64,000 nucleotides of DNA from Lysobacterales bacterium (GCA_030065125.1 JASJDM010000020.1:1-64000), one strand, 5' to 3'. Shown: positions 8,080 to 18,577, counted from the stretch's first letter. The notes: generated by a model not told the origin, from the sequence alone. Numbers and translations are program-made.

Positions 8080-11000
8080 TCAGGGTCCCTCGAAACTGTT
8101 GGCGAATACCTCATCTCCAAACACGGCATCAACATCGGTGGCATTGTTGTTGCCAGGCGTGGGATCGGCAACGGATCCGCCGACCATCACGGTGTTGGAC
8201 AGGCTGCCGGTGGCGGCTGGATCGACATCGCAGGTCAGGGTGTAGGTCACGGAACTCCCGGCGGGCATGGCCAGGGTCTCTGCCAGGTCACCCGATCCTG
8301 CCGCGGTATTGCCGGTAGCGCCGCCGGCGGCCACGCTGGTGTAGGTGCAGGTCAGATCCTGGTGCAGGGTATCGCTGACGCTGACTGACGGGTCATCGCT
8401 GGGGCCGGCGTTGGAGACGACAATGTCATATACCAGTGTGCCGCCCCGGATGGCCTTGTCGACGCCGTCGGTTTTTGACGCGGCCAGGTCGGCCTCGGGT
8501 ACCAGCACGGTGTCGTCGTCTGTAGCGTCATTGTTGGTCGGGTCGAAGTCCACCAGTGATCCGGATATCGAAGCCGTGTTGCTGAGCGTTCCGGTGGCTC
8601 CCGAGTCGATGGTGCAGGTGGCGGTGTAGGTCACCGAGCTCGCCGCAGGCATGGACAGGGTTTCCGCCAGGTCGCCGGAGCCGGCTGCCGTGTTGCCGGT
8701 AGCGCCACCGGCGGCCACGCTGGTATAGCTGCAGCTCAGTGGCGCCGGAAAAGCATCGGTCAGGCTGACCGCGGGATCCGTCACGGGGCCGGCATTGGCC
8801 GCAACAATGGTGTAGATCAGGAATTCCCCGGGAACTGCCGTGGTCACGCCATCGGTCTTGGTGACGGACAGATCCGCGTTAGCTGCCGAGTTGGTGAACA
8901 GGCAGGTAATGGCCTCGCCGAGATCCAGATCGATATTGACCTCGCGGGCACCCAGGTTGGTCACCGTGCCGCCGTCCGGGTCATTGCAGGAGATGGAGTC
9001 CAGCGCCCAGCCTATGGGCAAGGTCTGGGTCACGGTGTGGGTGCCCGGGAACAGGTTATTGAAGGTGCGGCTGGACGGCAGGGCCGGGTCGGCATCGTCA
9101 TCCAGCATGAAGCTGGTCAGGCCGGTAAAGGGGAAGTTACGCGCGGCGTCCGGGATGACGTTGAGGGACACGGTGATGTTGTGATCCGGGGCGCCACTGC
9201 GGTCGCCGGCGGTCAGGCGGATCTGGCCGGTGGTTGAACCGGATAGTCCATCCAGTTGTCCACCGGGCGCGCCGACAAAGTCGATCTGGTAGCTGATGTC
9301 AAAAAAACTGTCGATCAGATACGTCCCATCACTCTGGTCGATGAGGGTGGTGTGTCCGGGGCTGGGCAGCGCCATGGTTCCGGCGGTGATGACCAGTTGA
9401 TCGAAGTCAGGGTCGCCCGGTGGCAGGGTGGCCAGGAAATTGCCCAGGTCAGTGCCCAGGAGCTGGACGACGGCCCCGGGATTGCCCGTGGTGCTGTCGA
9501 TCTCCGAAGTGACCGGCAATTGCAGCGTCCGCCGGTATCCGGCCAGGGCGCCGGTGCCCCGCAGTTCGAAAGCCAGTGTTGACTCGGCTGCGATGGTGTC
9601 CCCGCCGCCGCCGGGCTGGGCACAGGGCACGTTGTTACAGAAGAACAGCCGGTTGCTGGGATCCAGATCGATGGTGGTGCCGGGTGGCAGTCCATCGACG
9701 ATGGTGAAAACCTCGTCTGGGCTGACGTACTCGCCACCCTCGGGGGGCAGGGTGGCGGTACTGAGGCCGTTGTCGTCCTCGATGGAGTCGGACCTGCCGG
9801 ATCGGGCACTCAGCCGGCCGGTGCCGGTGGTGGTACCTGACAGCCCATCCAGGGCTCCGCCGGGAGCACCGACAAAGCTGATCTGGTAGCTGATGTCGAA
9901 AAAGCTGTCGACCCTGAATCCGGCGCTGCCCAGGGAGGTCAGCGAGGTGTAGCCGGGGCTGGGCAGGCCGTTGACGGTGCCTGCGGTGATGGTCAGAGTG
10001 CTGAAATCGGGGTCGCCTGGGGGCAGGGCACCGCTCAACGAGGCGATGTCGGTGAGAAACCCCTGGGGGGAGGTGCCGGGAGTACGGGGTCCCGAATCGG
10101 TGATATTGGTGACAGGCAGCCTCAGGGTGCGGCGGAAGCCGTCCAGGCTGCTGGTACCTGACAGCTGCATTACCAGCACTGAGTCGAACCTCTCACGCTC
10201 GCCACCCAGGCCGCCGCCGGGCTGGCCACAGCCGGTAGGATCCTGGCACAGGAAATCCGTGTGGCGGGGTTCGACGTTGATCTCGGTACCCGGTGGCAAA
10301 CCATCGAGGATCTGCAGGGTTCCCGCGGGGCCAAGGTAGTCGCAGCTCAAGGGCGGTATTTCCGCGGTGCCGGTGCCATCGTCCGGGACGATACAGGGAT
10401 CCCTTTCGCCGGCGGCCTCGATACGCAGGGTGCCGAGGGTGGTGCCGGCCAGTCCGGCCAGGGCGCCGCCGGGTGCACCGACAAAATCGATCTGGTAGGA
10501 AACGTCGAAAAAGCTGTCCACCTGGAAGTCACTGCCGGGCGGACCGAGGCGGGTTAACGTGGTCTGGCCGGGACTGGGCAATCCGAAACCAGTGCCGGCT
10601 ACGACCTGCAGCACCGCAAAATCCGGGTCGCCGGGGGGCAGCAACCCCTGCATTGAAAACAGGTCGGTGGCAAAGCTCTGCACCGGGTCACCGGGATTGC
10701 GGGGACCCGTATTGGTCTGGACGGTGACCGGAAGCGCCAGCAGGCGGCTGTAACCGTCCAGGTCGCCCGTGCCACGCGCCTTCCACAGGATGGTCTGGTC
10801 AAAGTCTTCCACCTCGCCGCCCAGGCCCCCGCCTGGGGCCCCGCAGGGGATACCGCCGCGACAGATGAAATCCTGGTGGCTGGGCTCCAGTTCAATGGTG
10901 GTGCCCGGCGGCAACCCGTCGATGATCATGTAGACCTCTTGCGGGCTCAGGTAGGCACAGTTCGGCGGCGGGAACTCCGCGGTTCCGGTGCCGTCGTCCG

Positions 11001-11127
11001 GGACTTCGCAGGCGTCGTCGGGCAGGGCATGGGCGTATCCTGCAGCCAGTGTGGTCAGGGCCAGGCCCAGGAAAAATAGGAATAATGGTTTAGGGCGACT
11101 ATGGGCCCTGGGCGTGATCTGGGTCAT
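8080..11127 (-). CDS. Large secreted protein: three ~200-residue repeats, one cysteine-containing Ig-like domain, two DUF11 repeats, FE-type C-terminal tail
   Basis: From ATG 11127 the product is about 1015 residues with a clear signal peptide (KPLFLFFLGLALTTLAAGYA, cleavage near AHA/LP). The longer open frame starts at ATT and is unlikely. Three tandem repeats follow. Each contains DGLPPGT, a CG-PGGG patch, LPPGDPDF, GLPSPG and VDSFFDISYQIDFVGAPGG. A domain with FPFTGLTSFMLDDDADP and an AITCLFTN ending resembles prealbumin/SpaA-like folds. Two DUF11-type repeats then share SYTSVAAGGATGNTAAGSGD nearly identically, suggesting recent duplication or gene conversion. The protein ends VFANSFEGP, close to the tails of the paralogues at 14633 and 18772. 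Surface or extracellular location is inferred; substrate and role are unknown. Transcription runs toward ssrA. Confidence 0.88.
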   Translation of the reverse strand: MTQITPRAHSRPKPLFLFFLGLALTTLAAGYAHALPDDACEVPDDGTGTAEFPPPNCAYLSPQEVYMIIDGLPPGTTIELEPSHQDFICRGGIPCGAPGGGLGGEVEDFDQTILWKARGTGDLDGYSRLLALPVTVQTNTGPRNPGDPVQSFATDLFSMQGLLPPGDPDFAVLQVVAGTGFGLPSPGQTTLTRLGPPGSDFQVDSFFDVSYQIDFVGAPGGALAGLAGTTLGTLRIEAAGERDPCIVPDDGTGTAEIPPLSCDYLGPAGTLQILDGLPPGTEINVEPRHTDFLCQDPTGCGQPGGGLGGERERFDSVLVMQLSGTSSLDGFRRTLRLPVTNITDSGPRTPGTSPQGFLTDIASLSGALPPGDPDFSTLTITAGTVNGLPSPGYTSLTSLGSAGFRVDSFFDISYQISFVGAPGGALDGLSGTTTGTGRLSARSGRSDSIEDDNGLSTATLPPEGGEYVSPDEVFTIVDGLPPGTTIDLDPSNRLFFCNNVPCAQPGGGGDTIAAESTLAFELRGTGALAGYRRTLQLPVTSEIDSTTGNPGAVVQLLGTDLGNFLATLPPGDPDFDQLVITAGTMALPSPGHTTLIDQSDGTYLIDSFFDISYQIDFVGAPGGQLDGLSGSTTGQIRLTAGDRSGAPDHNITVSLNVIPDAARNFPFTGLTSFMLDDDADPALPSSRTFNNLFPGTHTVTQTLPIGWALDSISCNDPDGGTVTNLGAREVNIDLDLGEAITCLFTNSAANADLSVTKTDGVTTAVPGEFLIYTIVAANAGPVTDPAVSLTDAFPAPLSCSYTSVAAGGATGNTAAGSGDLAETLSMPAASSVTYTATCTIDSGATGTLSNTASISGSLVDFDPTNNDATDDDTVLVPEADLAASKTDGVDKAIRGGTLVYDIVVSNAGPSDDPSVSVSDTLHQDLTCTYTSVAAGGATGNTAAGSGDLAETLAMPAGSSVTYTLTCDVDPAATGSLSNTVMVGGSVADPTPGNNNATDVDAVFGDEVFANSFEGP

Positions 11128-11329
11128 TGCTCTCGTCCCGTTCGGCCTGAGTATGAAGTCCGGAACAGCCTCGCAGTGCGGAACACGGGCCTCCGGCAAT
11201 CACCTCACCCCTGATTGCCTTGGCTGTTGCGGATGAATAGAGCGACTGAGAGCTACCTGGAGGCGATTGCTGCAGAATTCGATAAGGATTTACCGAGTAC
11301 GCGCAGCCCCTGGCTGCGCTGCGCGGGCG

Positions 11330-13927
11330 TTAAAGTCCGGGCTGCGTCAGCCTGGTCAGCACTGCGCTGGCTCTGGCGATTTCCAGATCGGCAACGCGGG
11401 ATGGTTCCGTTGGAGTCTGGTCCATGACGGCCTGGGCCAGGGTCGTTGCCTTCGACAAGTCTCCCTGGGCTTCCCAGGCTTCGGCCATGGCGACGCGCGC
11501 GGCCATGACTTCGGGGTGATTTTCTGCCAACCGGCTGATCATGGCCTCCTGGGCGGCCTCGAGTACCGACAGGGCAACGGCGGGCTGGCCGTGGGCGAGC
11601 AGGGCGTTCCCCAGGGCCTGCCGGCTACGCCAGACTGCCGGGTGTTGATCGCCCAGGTTATCCAGCCGGATGTTGGTTGCACGGGAAAGGTCATGGACGG
11701 CAGCTTCAATATCGCCCCGCCGCAGGGCGAGTTTGCCGCGCTGGATGAGTACCCTCGCGACCTGGGTACCCTCTGCGCCGGCAATTTCCGCCGCCAGCGG
11801 CAAGGCCTCATCAATCAGTGCTTGCGCTTCGTCCAATCGATCGGCCGCGATCAGCGTAGCGGCCATGCCCGTCAATCCGGCCACAAGGCTTGGGTGTGCT
11901 TCGGTATAGGCAATGCGCCTGATCTCCAGCGCCCTGGAACGATGCTCCAGGGCTTCGTCCAGCAGACCCATGTCGGTTTCCACCGAGGCCAGGGCGGCCA
12001 GGGAGTTGGCGTAGGTGGCCCGGTTGTCCAGGCCGACCCCGCGTTTCACTTCCAGCGAGCGCTGCAGCAGGCGGCGCGCCTCGCGATAGTGTCCCAATGC
12101 ATGGTGCGCCTGGGCCAGGTTGTGCAGGGGGGCGCCCTGGTTGATGGCATCAGGCCCGGTGACGGCTTCATGCATGGCCAAAGCGCGGTTCAACATCTCA
12201 ATGGCCTGTTGGTAATTGCCGATGCTGCGCTGAAACAGGCCGAAGTTGTTATAGGAGTCCGCCAGGTCAGTGTCCGGTCCGTCGGCCAGGCGCTCGCGGA
12301 TTTCGAGGGCTTCGCGCAGGGCCGCCTCCGCGGGCCCGATGCGGCCGAACTCCCGGTGGAAGTTACCGAGCCGGTTCAGTGAGTCCGCTACCTCCAGACT
12401 GTCTGGGCCAAACACCTCCCGGCGGACCTCCAGCGCCCGGTTCATCAGGACCTGCCCGTTGTCATAGTCGCCCAGGTTGACGTAAGCCATGCCGATGATG
12501 TGCATCAGTCGGGCCCGGTTGACGGGAGCGGCCTCCATTTCCTGGTCGATGGTGCTCGCCGCCTGGTCCAGCAGGTCCCGGGCGGTGACTTCGCGCATGT
12601 CGCTGGTGCGGGGATCGGAGACCTCGAACAGTCCCACCATAAAGTCCGCCACCTGGCGTGCCGCCTCGGCTTCCTGCTGGGCGGTGTCGCGCTCGCGCTC
12701 GATCTGCAGCGACTGCCAGCGGGTGGTGACTGAAAAGGCCACCAGGCTCAGTACCAGCAACGCCGAGGCCGCGGCGCCAAGGGGGTTGCGGGCAATGAGC
12801 TTCTGCAGCCGGTAGCCCAGGGAATCGGGCCGTGCGGATACGGTGCGGCCATCCAGGTAGCGCTGCAGGTCGTCTGCCAGTCGCTCGGCCGAATCGTAGC
12901 GACGTTCCGGCTCCTTGCGCATGGCCTTGAGTACGATGCGATCGAGATCGCCCCGCAGCCGGCGGGGGTTGACGGCTTCGGCCTGGCTGTCGGACAGCCT
13001 GCGGCTGGGGGGCAGGGGATCGGTCTCGCAGATCTGCCGCTCCAGTTCCAGGGTGCTGGCGCTGGCGTCCACGGCGTATGGCAGCTGTCCGGTCAGCAGT
13101 TCATACAGCAGGACGCCCAGGGCGTAGATGTCCGACTGGATAGTGATGGGCTGTCCGCGCACCTGTTCCGGTGACGCATACAGCGGCGTCATGGCACCGG
13201 CGCGGGTCAGGGTGCCGGACAGGTCCACGCCGCCGTCGGTGGGCAGCAGCTTGGCGATGCCAAAGTCCAGCAGCTTGATCATGCCCTGGGGATCCACCAG
13301 CACGTTGTCGGGCTTGATGTCCCGGTGCACGATCAGGTTGCGGTGGGCATAACTCACGGCGCCGCAGAGCTGGATGAACAGCCCGACCCGGTCCCTGGCG
13401 CTGAGCTCGTTGCGGACGGCGTAGTCGGTAAGATTCTCCCCGTCCACGTATTCCATGACCACGTAGGGCCGCCCGTCCCGGGTCTCGCCGGCGTCGATCA
13501 TGCCGGCAATAGCGCTGTGGCGCAGCCGGGCCAGTACAGCCTGTTCGGTCTGGAAGCGCTCGCGCATGACACCGGACGCGACGTGGGGGTTCAGGAGCTT
13601 GATGGCCACTTGCTGGACGTAGCCTTCGCGTTCGCGGCTGGCCCTGTAGACCGTTCCCATGCCGCCACGGCCGAGCTCCTCGTCGACCTTGTAGGGTCCG
13701 ATACGTTCTGGCATGGACGCGCCCGCCAGCTGCTGGCGCTGGTCGGAGATGGCGCCGCCCAGGGGATCTGACTGGGTGTCCATGTTTTGATCGGCCCGCA
13801 GCATGGCCAGCAGGCGCTTTGCTGCGTCTGTGTCGTCACCACAGCGCCGGGCGGCAAAAGCGGCCCACTGCTCCGGAGGCAGCGCCAGAGCCTCGTTGAA
13901 CAGGGCGTCGAGGGCTTTGAAATCCAT
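11330..13927 (-). CDS. Ser/Thr protein kinase with transmembrane segment and TPR domain, partner of an ECF sigma factor
   Basis: The 865-residue protein has a short N-terminal helix-rich part (1-75) of the kind seen in sigma-linked kinases, then a Hanks-type kinase (about 78-345): glycine loop LGRGGMGTVY (85-94), Lys110, HRDIKPDN (201-208) and DFG (221-223). One membrane segment follows near 385-405 (GAAASALLVLSLVAFSV). The rest is a long array of tetratricopeptide repeats (LNRLGNFHREFGRIGPAEAA, then SYNNFGLFQRSIGNY and so on). It lies 7 bp downstream of the ECF sigma gene and is almost certainly co-transcribed. Family knowledge (ECF43-type groups) indicates that such kinases can phosphorylate and activate their linked sigma factor; here this is inferred from adjacency. 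Confidence 0.94.
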   Translation of the reverse strand: MDFKALDALFNEALALPPEQWAAFAARRCGDDTDAAKRLLAMLRADQNMDTQSDPLGGAISDQRQQLAGASMPERIGPYKVDEELGRGGMGTVYRASREREGYVQQVAIKLLNPHVASGVMRERFQTEQAVLARLRHSAIAGMIDAGETRDGRPYVVMEYVDGENLTDYAVRNELSARDRVGLFIQLCGAVSYAHRNLIVHRDIKPDNVLVDPQGMIKLLDFGIAKLLPTDGGVDLSGTLTRAGAMTPLYASPEQVRGQPITIQSDIYALGVLLYELLTGQLPYAVDASASTLELERQICETDPLPPSRRLSDSQAEAVNPRRLRGDLDRIVLKAMRKEPERRYDSAERLADDLQRYLDGRTVSARPDSLGYRLQKLIARNPLGAAASALLVLSLVAFSVTTRWQSLQIERERDTAQQEAEAARQVADFMVGLFEVSDPRTSDMREVTARDLLDQAASTIDQEMEAAPVNRARLMHIIGMAYVNLGDYDNGQVLMNRALEVRREVFGPDSLEVADSLNRLGNFHREFGRIGPAEAALREALEIRERLADGPDTDLADSYNNFGLFQRSIGNYQQAIEMLNRALAMHEAVTGPDAINQGAPLHNLAQAHHALGHYREARRLLQRSLEVKRGVGLDNRATYANSLAALASVETDMGLLDEALEHRSRALEIRRIAYTEAHPSLVAGLTGMAATLIAADRLDEAQALIDEALPLAAEIAGAEGTQVARVLIQRGKLALRRGDIEAAVHDLSRATNIRLDNLGDQHPAVWRSRQALGNALLAHGQPAVALSVLEAAQEAMISRLAENHPEVMAARVAMAEAWEAQGDLSKATTLAQAVMDQTPTEPSRVADLEIARASAVLTRLTQPGL

Positions 13928-13934
13928 GGAGGGC

Positions 13935-14510
13935 TCAGGCGCGGGTTGCCAGTTCTGCTGTCAGCCAGGCCCGGGCGGTGCGCAGGTCCCGCTTCACGGT
14001 GGCTTCGGAAACCTCCAGCACCGGCGCGATTTCCGGATAGCTCATGCCACCGAAGTAGTGCATTTCGATCACCTCGGCTTTGCGGGGGTCCTCGCTGGCC
14101 AGGGCGGTCAGGGCCTCGTGGACGTCCAGCAGATCCACTTCAGGCTCCTTGCCCATCTCTCTGCCCAGTTGGGAAGAAAGGGTCACTCGCAGCCGGTCGT
14201 CCCGTTTGGCCGCCCGGTTGGCCCGGGCCTGATCCACCAGCACCCGCCGCATCACCCGGGATGCCATGGCCAGGAAGTGGGCGTGGCTCTGCCACTGCAT
14301 CTTCAGATCCGCCATCCGCAGCCAGGCCTCGTTGACCAGCGCCGTGGGCTGGAGGCTGCGGGGGCCAAACTCGGCAGCAACCTGGGCGATGGCAATGGCC
14401 TTGAGCTGTTGGTAGAGCGCTGACCAGAGGGGGTCAGAGGCGTCGTTGGAGGGGTTGGATCCGGCGCTCATGGGTTGCCGCAATGGTCCTTCATTTCTGA
14501 GATTCGACAT
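13935..14510 (-). CDS. ECF-type RNA polymerase sigma factor (kinase-linked, TIGR02999-like)
   Basis: A 191-residue sigma factor lacking regions 1 and 3. Region 2 contains LQPTALVNEAWLRM and AHFLAMASRVMRRVLVDQAR, the signature of the TIGR02999 / Sigma70_ECF class. Region 4 has EMHYFGGMSYPEIAPVLEVS followed by EATVKRDLRTARAWL, a helix-turn-helix for -35 recognition. No anti-sigma gene is adjacent; instead a Ser/Thr kinase-TPR gene follows 7 bp downstream, so control by phosphorylation is likely. Divergent to the large secreted protein at 14633 across 122 bp, which makes that gene a candidate target of the sigma factor. Confidence 0.93.
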   Translation of the reverse strand: MSNLRNEGPLRQPMSAGSNPSNDASDPLWSALYQQLKAIAIAQVAAEFGPRSLQPTALVNEAWLRMADLKMQWQSHAHFLAMASRVMRRVLVDQARANRAAKRDDRLRVTLSSQLGREMGKEPEVDLLDVHEALTALASEDPRKAEVIEMHYFGGMSYPEIAPVLEVSEATVKRDLRTARAWLTAELATRA

Positions 14511-14632
14511 TTTAGCCGCAACCCATGACCCGATTCAGCGATGAATTCCGCCAATGGGGGCCAGGAGGGGTCAGACCGCCGGTTCGGTGCGTGCTTTTCC
14601 TTCATCTGGTTTGGAAACGGAGATCGTGAAAT

Positions 14633-17600
14633 ATGCTTCAGGGACTTTTAAATGAACGCGCACCCTTGGCGCTGGGAATAGCGCTGGCGGTTGGTGCTGC
14701 CGGTATGGATTCAGCAAGGGCGGAGATTGAGGATAACGCGGGCTACGAGGACGCCTACACGGCCTGGGCCGCCACCCATTTCGCGCTGCTGCCGGCATCC
14801 TTCGTGCCGGGCTTTCTCGGCAACATCGCGGACCTGGCCACCATTGGCATCGACATCGTCATCAAGACCCTGCCGCCAAAACTGATCACCGCGGACACCA
14901 ACCCGGTGGATCCCCAGAGCCTGGACGGCTGCCACTATAATTTTGTACTGCCCCAGAAAGAGGCTGAGTATGACAACCTGTTCGGGCTGGTAGATCTTCG
15001 TGATGTGCCATCCAACTGGGGCGCTTTCAGTGATCCACAGCCGCCGATCGTGGGCCACGCCAATGCCGAGGTCAAACTGCGGGTGGATAACTTCTACCTG
15101 AACGACTGGACCGAAACCGACCGCACCGTGGTCTATCCCTCGGGACGGCACTCGATCTTCTGGGAGGCGGCCACCCAGATCAACCCGGTGATCGATGTGG
15201 CGCTGCCGCTGGCGTTGTTTTACATCACCAACGAGGTGAAGTACTTCGAATCGTTCTTCAGTTTCCAGACCGACCCGAAAACTGCCGCCCGGGCGCTGGA
15301 GATCGGCGGCCTGTTCCTGATCAACGCCGGCATCGAGGCGGGCATCATTACGGCTGACATTGCCGGGGATGAGTTCAGCGACGAAAGCGAAGCCGCCCGG
15401 ATTATCCTGGACACCAGTTTTGACACCGCCGTCCATGAACAGCGCCGAATTTTTACTGTACGGGATCTCAATCCGCCCACCATCAGCTATCAACCGGACC
15501 CTGGCATCGACAACGATCAGAATCCTGTGACGCTGGAGGCCAACAGCTTCGGTGGCGAGCGCTGGTCGGACCACCGGGACCGTTTTCGCAGCTGGATCGT
15601 GACATCCGACCCCTGTGATGCGCCTGTCAGTGTCAGCAACGATGCCCCGTTTCGTTTAGGCATCGGTGACAACTTCGTCGAGTGGGTGGCGCGGGACGTG
15701 CACCCCACGGGTCCCGGCAACCCCGGCGAAGACCGCCTGGTGCAGAAAATTGTTGTGCAGGACACTCGTGCGCCCATCCTGCTGGTGCCGCCGTCACGGG
15801 TGATCGAGTCCAATGACCCGGCCACCGAGGACGATGTAGACATCGGCACCGGCGTGGTGTTTGACGTGGCTGACCCCAACCCGCTGATCGAAAACACCTC
15901 ACCCACCGCCTTTCCGGTAAACAGCCGTACCGAGGTGGTTTGGACCGCAACCGACAGTTCCGGCAACGTGGACACCAAGTCCCAGTGGATCACCGTGAAA
16001 GCCCCCGGGACCAACCAGGCGCCCAGCGTGCAGGACGTCAATGCGACCGCCATGACCTCGGAGGTGATTGACCTGACGCTGAGCGGAAGCGATCCGGACG
16101 TCATTTCGGGCCTGTTTGATCCGCTCAAGTTCGACATCGTCAGCCTGCCCGGCAACGGCTTTTTCGTGGCGCCGCTGGTGCCTTACTTCATCGAGGACTA
16201 CCGGGTGCGCCCGGACAACGAGGTGGGAGAGATCCTGAACAATTTCGACCCCGCAATCAATGAGATCGCCGACCGCTATTGCGGCAGCGGCGGCCCCGGT
16301 GTGATTCCGGTGGATTTCGTTTACACGCCCGAATTTGTCCACGTGACCGACGACGGGATCTCCTACGTACTTGACCGGCGGTTTTTCTGCAGCGGCGGCG
16401 GTGGTGCTGACACCGAAGCGCGGGTCAGCAAGTGGAGCCCCACCGGTGAATTGATGGAGGAATTCACCGGCGGCGGCGGTGAACTGGAGCAGGTGAAGCG
16501 CCTGACCCTGGACGCCGATGGCTTTGTTTACTACGCCCAGCCCGAGCAAAACGATCTGCCCCTGATCTACCGCAAGCTGGATGGCGATCTCAATCCAGTG
16601 ATCAATCGCAACATCGAAGCGCCCAGCGGCAAACTGCTGGATGCCAAGACCGACAGCAATACCGGGCTGATTTTTTCAACCAACAAGAACAAAGTTTTTG
16701 TCTACGACGGTCGGGGCAACGACTTCCGCCCACCGCTGTTGGGTTCTATGAAAAACGGCGAGACCTTCTTGTCGGGTGAGCCCTCGGTGGCCGGCAGCAG
16801 CAGTCGCGGATTCAATATCGAAATCGACTCGGCCGGCAACCTCTACGTGGTGGATTCCGGGGATGATCGGATTCACAAGTTTGCCCCCACCACTGTCTCT
16901 GGCAATACCCTGACCACGGGTGCCTACATTGGCTGGATGGGCAAGTGCGACAGCGGTCCGGGTTGTGACGACCCCAACGGCCGCAGCTTCGGTTTCAGCT
17001 GCAGCGACGCCACGCCCTGCAACGTGTCCCAAACCCGGGGCGATCTGCCGGGCCAGTTTGACGAGCCAACGGGCATTGCCCTGGATCCGGAAGACACACT
17101 GTATGTCACGGACTACCAGAACAGCCGGGTCCAGCGATTCACCGCACTGGGCGATTTTGCCGGTGAGGCTGCATCCACCTGCGACGGCACTTGCTTTGTA
17201 CTGGGCGACATGGGCCGGCCGCTGGACATCAGCGTCAACTCCACCCAATTTTACGTGCTGGATCGCGATCGCGACCTGATGCACGTGTTCGAAACGGCGC
17301 CCTTCAAGGACATCACGGAAAGCTCGGTGGTGGTGTCCTACAGCTCCGATAACGGTTTCCAGGGCGAGGACAGCTTCACCTTCCGGGCTGACGACGGACT
17401 GGTGGACAGCAACCTGGGAACGGCCACCATCAGCGTGAGCCGCAACTTCCGTGCGCCTGAAGCGTTTGACGACAGCATCACACTGGACGAGGACACGTCG
17501 GCTGACGTCAACCTGCTGGCCAGCGACCCCGACGGTATTGCCGGTGTGGACTTCAACGGCCTGGACACGCTGACCTACACCATCCTGCAGGAGCCGGCCA

Positions 17601-18577
17601 ACGGGTCACTGAGCGGCACCGGCGAGATGCGTACCTACACGCCCGCCCCGGACTTTAATGGCACGGACGAGATCGTTTTTGTGGTCAGTGATGGCCTGGC
17701 GTTTTCCAACGAGGCCACGGTGAGCCTGACGATTGACCCGGTCAACGACAAGCCGGTGCTGCGCTTCATGGATGACGAGTCCAAGTTCCTGCCCAAAGCC
17801 ATCTCCCAGCTGCTGAAAGGCAAGGTGGTCAACCAGGGCTTCGAAGCGGGTCTGGGCTTTCCCGTGGGCCTGATGGTGGAGTTCGACGATCCGGACAAGG
17901 GACAAAACCACTTCACCCAGATCCAGTGGAGCGATGGCACCCTCGATTTCGCCAACCAGAATCCACCCGCTGACCCCGAAGCGCCGCGGGAAGACCCGAT
18001 CATCACGGGGACCGCCGGTGGCACCGGGCAGGTGTTGGCCGACCACGTCTATACGGTTCCCGGCACCTACGAGGTGGGCATCCTGGTGATCGACAGCTCC
18101 GGTGCAGGGAGCAGTGGGGACGACGCCCTGCTGGCGGATATCACGGTGCTGCCCATGGTGGATGTCTCCCTGACCGCTACGCCGGAGAGTGAAGATCCGG
18201 CGCTGCCCGCTCAGCCCACCACCTTGAATATCAATGTGACCAACGAACTGCCCCAGGAGCCGGTGACACCGCTGGAAGCCACCAACGTGGTGTTCACCGG
18301 CGTGTTGCCGGAAGGCGTGGAGCTGATGTCGGTCAGCACCGGCAAGGGCAGCTGCACCCATGACATGGTCACCACCACCTGTGATCTCGGCACCCTGGCG
18401 CCGGATGAGACGGTGGCGATATCAGTCACGCTGTTGCCTGACGTGAACTTCGACCCTGAAGCCGAGGGCTACCAGATTGACGTCACCAGTACGGAGCAGG
18501 ACGCCACCGGCGACAATCTGACGGTGATCGAGATCCCCGTACTGCCCCAGGTGGTGTTCGCCAGCGGGTTTGAATAG
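14633..18577 (+). CDS. Giant secreted Ig/HYR-type protein with inserted NHL-like beta-propeller and FE-type C-terminal tail (paralogue 1)
   Basis: A 1314-residue protein with a signal peptide (LALGIALAVGAAGMDSARAE). In order: an N-terminal region shared with the next gene (FWEAATQINPVIDVAL), HYR-like Ig domains (VQDTRAPILLVPPSRVIES, then VVWTATDSSGNVDTKS), the first half of a bacterial Ig-like domain (LTLSGSDPD, LKFDIVSLPGNGFFVAP), and an NHL/SMP-30-like propeller with blades such as GIALDPEDTLYVTDYQNSRV. The second half of the Ig fold follows (SYSSDNGFQGEDSFTFRADD), then another Ig-like repeat, a PKD-like domain, and a DUF11-like domain near the end. It stops with VVFASGFE. Function is unknown; a surface adhesin or scaffold role is plausible. 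An ECF sigma operon is divergent from it. Confidence 0.88.
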   Translation: MLQGLLNERAPLALGIALAVGAAGMDSARAEIEDNAGYEDAYTAWAATHFALLPASFVPGFLGNIADLATIGIDIVIKTLPPKLITADTNPVDPQSLDGCHYNFVLPQKEAEYDNLFGLVDLRDVPSNWGAFSDPQPPIVGHANAEVKLRVDNFYLNDWTETDRTVVYPSGRHSIFWEAATQINPVIDVALPLALFYITNEVKYFESFFSFQTDPKTAARALEIGGLFLINAGIEAGIITADIAGDEFSDESEAARIILDTSFDTAVHEQRRIFTVRDLNPPTISYQPDPGIDNDQNPVTLEANSFGGERWSDHRDRFRSWIVTSDPCDAPVSVSNDAPFRLGIGDNFVEWVARDVHPTGPGNPGEDRLVQKIVVQDTRAPILLVPPSRVIESNDPATEDDVDIGTGVVFDVADPNPLIENTSPTAFPVNSRTEVVWTATDSSGNVDTKSQWITVKAPGTNQAPSVQDVNATAMTSEVIDLTLSGSDPDVISGLFDPLKFDIVSLPGNGFFVAPLVPYFIEDYRVRPDNEVGEILNNFDPAINEIADRYCGSGGPGVIPVDFVYTPEFVHVTDDGISYVLDRRFFCSGGGGADTEARVSKWSPTGELMEEFTGGGGELEQVKRLTLDADGFVYYAQPEQNDLPLIYRKLDGDLNPVINRNIEAPSGKLLDAKTDSNTGLIFSTNKNKVFVYDGRGNDFRPPLLGSMKNGETFLSGEPSVAGSSSRGFNIEIDSAGNLYVVDSGDDRIHKFAPTTVSGNTLTTGAYIGWMGKCDSGPGCDDPNGRSFGFSCSDATPCNVSQTRGDLPGQFDEPTGIALDPEDTLYVTDYQNSRVQRFTALGDFAGEAASTCDGTCFVLGDMGRPLDISVNSTQFYVLDRDRDLMHVFETAPFKDITESSVVVSYSSDNGFQGEDSFTFRADDGLVDSNLGTATISVSRNFRAPEAFDDSITLDEDTSADVNLLASDPDGIAGVDFNGLDTLTYTILQEPANGSLSGTGEMRTYTPAPDFNGTDEIVFVVSDGLAFSNEATVSLTIDPVNDKPVLRFMDDESKFLPKAISQLLKGKVVNQGFEAGLGFPVGLMVEFDDPDKGQNHFTQIQWSDGTLDFANQNPPADPEAPREDPIITGTAGGTGQVLADHVYTVPGTYEVGILVIDSSGAGSSGDDALLADITVLPMVDVSLTATPESEDPALPAQPTTLNINVTNELPQEPVTPLEATNVVFTGVLPEGVELMSVSTGKGSCTHDMVTTTCDLGTLAPDETVAISVTLLPDVNFDPEAEGYQIDVTSTEQDATGDNLTVIEIPVLPQVVFASGFE

